The notes under the pieces are model-generated. The model did not search any database. It had not been told where the DNA came from and saw only the letters and a list, made by a program, of their open reading frames with translations. Of a stretch of DNA of 64,000 nucleotides, positions 59,184 to 64,000 are shown piece after piece. A program made the translations under genes and the position numbers. Positions within the stretch are counted from its first letter, which is position 1; the number at the start of each line of letters is the position of its first letter. The stretch covers positions 137,183,701-137,247,700 of the forward strand of contig NC_084795.1 of the NCBI RefSeq assembly GCF_963169125.1, read 5' to 3'. Source of the stretch: Humulus lupulus (lineage: Eukaryota; Streptophyta; Magnoliopsida; Rosales; Cannabaceae).

Positions 59184-60330
59184 ATGGAGCAGGAACCAAG
59201 AAGATTTGAAAGACTAAATGGCCAAGGAAGTGGCCGAGGCAGAGGCCGAGGAAGGGGAAGGGGGCGAGGAAGAGGAGTAGCCGCCACCCCCACATATGAA
59301 GAATTTCCAGCAGCCCCGAGAGTGCCAGAGGCACCCAATGTAGTGGAAGAGCTGGCAGCTGGTGCTATTCGAATAAATTTGGAAAGGGAAAATGCTTGTC
59401 TTAGGGCAGAGCTAAGGAGAAGGGAAGAAGAGTTCCAAATAAATTCAGGGCAACAACAACAAGTGGCGCAACAAGTCATTCATATAGCACAATTACTACA
59501 ATTGGCAGAACCTCGCTACGAGGCAGTGTATGAACGCTTTAGGAAGCAGCAACCACCGAAATTTGAAGGCGGGTCAGACCCAATAGAAGCAGAAAAATGG
59601 CTTCAATCGATGGAGTCCATACTAGAGCACATGCGGCTGGGAAACGAAGATCGAGTCTCATGCGCTTCAAGCTTGCTAAAGAAAGACGCCTGCATCTGTT
59701 GGGATATAGTGAAGCAAACTAGAGATGTGAACGTTATCACATGGGATGAGTTTATCCAAGTGTTCAACAAGAATTATTATAGTCCTGCGATTCTAGCCAC
59801 AAGGGTGGATGAATTCATTGTGCTTACTCAAGGGAATTCGACTGTGACAGAGTATGCCAGAAAGTTTGATAGGCTAGCTAAGTTTGCAGCGGACATAGTA
59901 CCCACTGAGACGCTGAGAATTCAAAGATTCATGAAGGGACTGAAACCTATGATAGCCCTGTGACGTAAAGTTGATTCGGGGAATAACCACTTATGCAGAA
60001 TCATTAGAGGTTGCCTTGGAGGCTAAGCAGGCTGAAGAAAGGATCTGGAAGGAAGGCACGACCAGAAGGGACGCCAAAAAGAATAACAATGAACAGAATG
60101 ACCACAAGCGAAAACATGACGGTGGTCAAAATCAAAAGGTCGACAAGAAGAACAAGACTATATCAGAAAGTAACGGGAATAAGAAGCCTTATGTGGAATA
60201 TCCCCAGTGCCCTATCTACAAGACGAAGCATTCATGAGAATGTCGATATAAGAAGAAAGGTTGTTTCAACTGTGGAGAAGAAGGACACATTAAAAAGGAT
60301 TGCCCAAAGATGAAAGACCAAAAGAAAGAT
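59184..60330 (+). pseudogene. Element F gag
   Basis: ATG at 59184 follows an A run. An unusual Gly-Arg repeat (about 59220-59277) is followed by a charged coiled region and the gag domain (PPKFEGGSDPIEAEKWL, TWDEFIQVFN). TGA at 59961-59963 and a frameshift break it before a Lys/Asn-rich linker (59971-60237, stop where Gly is usual). Knuckle CFNCGEEGHIKKDC at about 60262-60303. Confidence 0.88.
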
Positions 60331-60978
60331 GCCAAGCTTGTGCCAGCCAGAGTTTTTGCTCTTACTAGAGTTGAAGTAGAAACTAGTAATACAGTGGTTA
60401 CAGGTCAGGTCACTATCTCTGGTAAACTACGCAATGTTTTATTCGATTCGGGAGCTACAAATTCCTTTGTCTCTATGAATATGATTGATAGTTTAGACAA
60501 ACCATGTAAACTTTTTAGAGATAAGTTTGTCACGGAGTTACCCTCAGGGGGAAAGAATGCTATCTAGTAAAGGGGTGTGTAGCGTTGTAGTTAGAATCGA
60601 AGGAAGAGAATTACCAGTAGATTTTATCGAGTTAGACCTTAAGTGTTATGATGTAATTTTAGGCATGAACTGGTTTGCAAAATATGGGGCACCGATAGAA
60701 TGTAAGGGTAAGACAGTCAACTTTCAAACAGAAGGCGGAGAATATTTCACCTTCAAAGGAGAAGTTTCCCGAACTTGCATACCGATAGTCTTAGATCTCA
60801 AAACTCAACGGTTAATCAATAGCGGTTGCCAAGCGTTTCTAGCCAGTGTGGTGGAAAAAACACGAGAGACGCAGCTCGAACCAAAGGATGTACGTATTGT
60901 ATGCAAATTTCCCGAGGTGTTTCCAGAAGATCTATCGGGATTACCTCCGGGCAGGGAAATTGAGTTTGAAATAGAATA
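60331..60978 (+). pseudogene. Element F protease
   Basis: Active site FDSGATNSF (Asp at 60445-60447) is intact. A frameshift near 60540 separates it from VDFIELDLKCYDVILGMNWFAKYGA and PEVFPEDLSGLPPGREIEF. Ends at TAG 60976-60978. Confidence 0.88.
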
Positions 60979-62379
60979 GGCACCTGAGACGACACCAATA
61001 TCGAAAGCTCCATATTGAATGGCACCTACCAAGTTAAATGAGTTAAAGATCAAACTGCATGAGCTATTAGACAAGGGTTTCATCCGACTGAGCTATTTCC
61101 CTTGGGGAGCACCAGTGCTTTTTGTCAAAAAGAAGGATGGGAGTATGAGGATGTGCATAGACTATCGAGAACTAAATAAAGTGACAATCAATAAAAAATA
61201 CCCTTTACCTTGAATAGACGATCTTTTTGATCAACTACAAGGATCTACGGTATTCTCAAAGATAGATTTGCGGCCAGGGTATCATCAGCTAAGAGTACGA
61301 GAAGAAGATATCCCAAAGACGACTTTTTGGACTAGATATGGACATTACGAGTTTTTGGTGATGTCTTTTGGCTTAACAAACGCACCAGCAGCGTTCGTGG
61401 ATCTTATGAACCGAGTATTTAAGGACTATCTAGATAAGTTCATGGTGGTGTTTATAGATGACATATTGATCTACTCAAAGATGAAAGCCGAGCATGAAGA
61501 GCACTTGCGACTGACGTTGGGACGACTCAAAAGTCATCAATTATACGCTAAGTTTAAGAAATGCGAATTATAGCTAGAGAAGGTGGAATTTCTAGGACAC
61601 ATTGTGTCTAAAAATGGCGTAGAAGTAGATCCAGCAAAGATCAAAGTAGTGAAGGATTGGCCCAAACCCAAGAGTGCCACGGAGGTAAGAAGTTTTCTGG
61701 GATTGGCAGGATACTATAGACGATTTGTTGAAGGGTTTTCCAAAATAGCTACACCCTTAACAAATTTGACACGAAAGCAACAGAAATTTGTATGGATAGA
61801 GAAGTGCGAAGAAAGCTTCCAAATGTTAAAAGACAAGCTCATATTAGCCCCAGTTCTAAGCGTCCCAAATGATAAGGGCAAGTTTGTAGTGTATTCGACA
61901 TGTCGAAGCAAGGACTTGGATGCATTTTGATGCAAGACGAAAGAGTGGTCGCATATGCCTCGAGATAGCTAAAGGAGTACGAGAAACAGTACCCGACCCA
62001 TGACTTAGAATTAGCAGTGGTGGTTTTCGCTCTAAAGATTTGGAGGCATTATCTGTACAGAGAAAAGTGCAAAATCTATATGGACCACAAAAGTCTAAAG
62101 TACTTCTTTACGCAGAAGGAGCTCAATATAAGGCAATGGAGGTGGCTAGAGTTAGTAAAGGACTATGATTGTGAGATCTTGTATCATTCGAGAAAGGCTA
62201 ATGTCGTGGCAGACGCACTTAGTGGGCGGAGTTACGGAAGCTTGTCAACACTTAAGGGGATAGCTCAACACTTACAAGATGATATTAAGAGGTCCGGAAT
62301 TGAGCTAATAACTGGACAACTTGCTGACCTCGCAATCAAGTCAACTCTAATGGAGGAAATAAAGGAGAAACAACAATAG
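60979..62379 (+). pseudogene. Element F reverse transcriptase and RNase H
   Basis: RT fragments 61019-61213, 61268-61573 and 61583-61930 lie in one frame with stops at three places (two TGA for Arg, one TAG). Active site VFIDD near 61448-61462 is intact. A frameshift near 61920 precedes RNase H 62017-62379 ([18 protein letters not shown]). Confidence 0.88.
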
Positions 62380-62479
62380 GATGAGTTTCTTCTTAAGATG
62401 AAGGCAGCACTACAAAGCTCAGAAAATGCTGATTTCTCCTTAATAAAAGAAGGCATGCTACGATATAGAAAGTAGTGAA

Positions 62480-63758
62480 TTAAGAGAAAGAATTATGAAG
62501 GAAGTCCACACTACTCCGTATTCATTCCACCCGGGATCAACCAAGATGTACAATGATGTCAAGACAATGTACTGGTGGTCGGGGATGAAGAAAGACATAT
62601 CAGAATTTGTAGAAAAATGCCTTACATGTCAACAAGTTAAGGTCGAACAACAAAGACCCGCTCGAACTTTGTAACCATTAGAGATTCTCGAATGGAAATG
62701 GGAAGATATAGCGATGGAATTCGTGATAGAATTACCAAGGACCACAAAGCAGTATGACTCAGTTTGGGTGATAGTAGATAGACTCACAAAATCTGCTCAC
62801 TTTTTGCCGGTAAGAACAGTTTATAATGTTGAGCAGTACACAGATTTACGTCGCAGAGATAGTGAGACTACACGGATTTCCAAAGATGATAGTCTCTAAT
62901 AGAGGATCGGTTTTTACATCAAAGTTATGGAAAGGTCTACAGCGTGCAAAGGGCACTAAGTTAAAACTAAGTACGACATTTCACTCTCAAACCGATGGTC
63001 AATTAGAACGTACCATACAAATATTAGAAGATATGTTGACGGCATGTGCTTTAGACTTCTCAGGATCATGGAGCCAATATCTTCCGTTAATATAATTCTC
63101 TTACAACAATAGTTATCATGCAACGATATGCATGGCACCTTATGAGATGCTATATGGATTGAAATGCCGATCACCACTTCATTGGGACGAGGTTGGTGAA
63201 AGATGATATTTAGGACATGAGGATGTAAGAGAAGTAACTAAGGCAGTAGAAAAAAATAAGACAACAAATGATTGTTGCTCAAAGTCGCCAGAAGAGCTCT
63301 GCCGACGCTAAGTGGCGAACTGTTGAGTTTTCAGTAGGCGACCAAGTCTTTCTCAAAGTTTCTCCGATGAAGGGGATTATGCATTTCAGAAAGAAAGGAA
63401 AGTTAAGCCCAAGGTTTATAGGTCCTTTTGAGATATTGGACAAAGTAGGGCATGTAGCATATTGGTTGGCTTTACTGCCATCATTAGCTGAAACACATAA
63501 CGTTTTTCATGTATCGATGTTGAGGAAAATATATATATTAGATCCATCCCATGTGCTCGATTACAAGGCTCTGGAGTTAAACAAGATTTTAGATATGAAG
63601 AACGACCAGTACACATTCTATAACGGGGAACTAAGGAGTTAAGGTCCAAAAGTGTCCCTATGGTTAAAATTTTGTGGAGCAATAGCACAGAAAGAGAGGC
63701 CACATGGGAATTGGAGGAATATATGAGGGAGCGGTATCCTGAGATGTTTGGGAAGTAA
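62480..63758 (+). pseudogene. Element F integrase with chromodomain-like C-terminus
   Basis: Fragments in all three frames: zinc-binding part 62480-62670 (CLTCQQ), core 62714-63095, and a later part 63268-63642 including GPFEILDKVG and HNVFHVSMLRK. Two catalytic Asp are altered (MEFV and VSNRG where relatives have Asp); the Glu region GQLERT remains. A last segment (63663-63758) in another frame encodes a TWELEEYM...RYPEMFG tail, the chromodomain-like ending of Tekay-type elements, with TAA at 63756-63758. Confidence 0.87.
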
Positions 63759-63780
63759 ATTTTGAGGAATAAATTCTTTC

Positions 63781-63794
63781 AAGTAGGGGAGAAT
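63781..63794 (+). other. Polypurine tract of element F
   Basis: AAGTAGGGGAGAAT directly before the 3' LTR. Confidence 0.7.
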
Positions 63795-64000
63795 TGTAGC
63801 ATCCCAGAATTTTACTTAGCTAGATAGTAGTAGTGGTACTAGTAGTAGCTGTAGAATTTTAGTTTTCGTGGATATTGGTCAAAGTCCAGATTTAGTTAGA
63901 AATTCGTAGAAATAGTTATGGATTTTATAAGTTTAACCTATGGTTTAGAAATATTAATTTTAACATAAGGTTTGATTAATATATTTGGTCCTAAGAATAT
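63795..64000 (+). repeat. 3' LTR of element F, first 206 bp
   Basis: TGTAGCATCCCAG..., matching 54860 onward. Continues past the window end. Confidence 0.93.

Larger units (their letters stand above)
54860..64000 (+). mobile_element. Element F: chromovirus-like (Tekay/Del-type) retrotransposon, runs off window
   Basis: 5' LTR 54860-58416 (2046 bp without J), primer site, gag, protease, RT, RNase H, integrase, chromodomain-like tail, 3' LTR from 63795. Inserted in copia E; left flank TGCAC (54855-54859). The first 206 bp of the two LTRs show about 11 differences (roughly 5%), so it is older than A. Many stops, mostly TGA for Arg or TAG for Trp/Gln. Confidence 0.92.

Noticed and set aside
3595..63758. 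Endogenous plant pararetrovirus (caulimovirus) as source of the RT genes
   Set aside because: All RT regions are flanked by LTRs, primer sites and integrase; no movement protein or viral coat region is present.

Overview
This is plant nuclear DNA made almost entirely of LTR retrotransposons inserted into one another. I found no cellular host gene, no tRNA gene and no intact rRNA gene. The case for a seed plant, probably a eudicot, is the co-occurrence of several plant LTR-element lineages: Tat-like Ty3/gypsy elements with a second RNase H, an Athila-like element, chromovirus-like elements with a C-terminal chromodomain-type tail, a Ty1/copia element, and a Cassandra-type LTR carrying 5S rRNA sequence. 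The species cannot be named from the sequence. Letters A-J are labels used only in this annotation.

Left block (1-32293) is a five-level nest. G (minus, chromovirus-like, 27827-32293) is the oldest layer and carries a solo Cassandra-type LTR (30563-30935) inside its reverse transcriptase. G's 3' LTR is broken by an LTR of a family related to F (27554-27826, called F'). That LTR is broken by B, a minus-strand Tat-like element with its 5' LTR at 26797-27548 and its far end left of the window. B's antisense gene (on the plus strand) is broken by C, represented by a long LTR (1798-2621 plus 17197-18764), an initiator-Met primer-binding site and about 0.3 kb of internal sequence. C's LTR is broken by A (2622-17191), a complete young Tat-like element with two 886-bp LTRs, a GGTAT target-site duplication, a nearly intact gag-pol, and a spliced multi-exon antisense gene between pol and the 3' LTR.

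Middle block (32294-49297): an AT-rich stretch of unknown nature holds D, an Athila-like element (33145-48474, duplication CCTAT). D's pol is split by solo LTR H (minus, 38471-43667), which is itself split by solo LTR I (plus, 39611-42386, duplication GTAAC).

Right block (49298-64000): copia element E begins at 49298 and is cut at 54859 by F, a chromovirus-like element (54860 to beyond the window end). F's 5' LTR contains an Athila-type solo LTR J (minus, 56117-57622, duplication ATGAC).

The most interesting signals are: (1) in A, an antisense gene with its own promoter whose splice phases agree at almost every junction, and a diverged counterpart in B; (2) unrelated tandem repeats in A and B at exactly the point where the sense pol and the antisense gene converge; (3) family-specific short palindromes, several copies each, clustered inside the LTRs of otherwise different families. 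All protein-coding elements except A's antisense gene and most of A's gag-pol are heavily broken, mostly by stops of the kind expected from loss of methylated cytosines.
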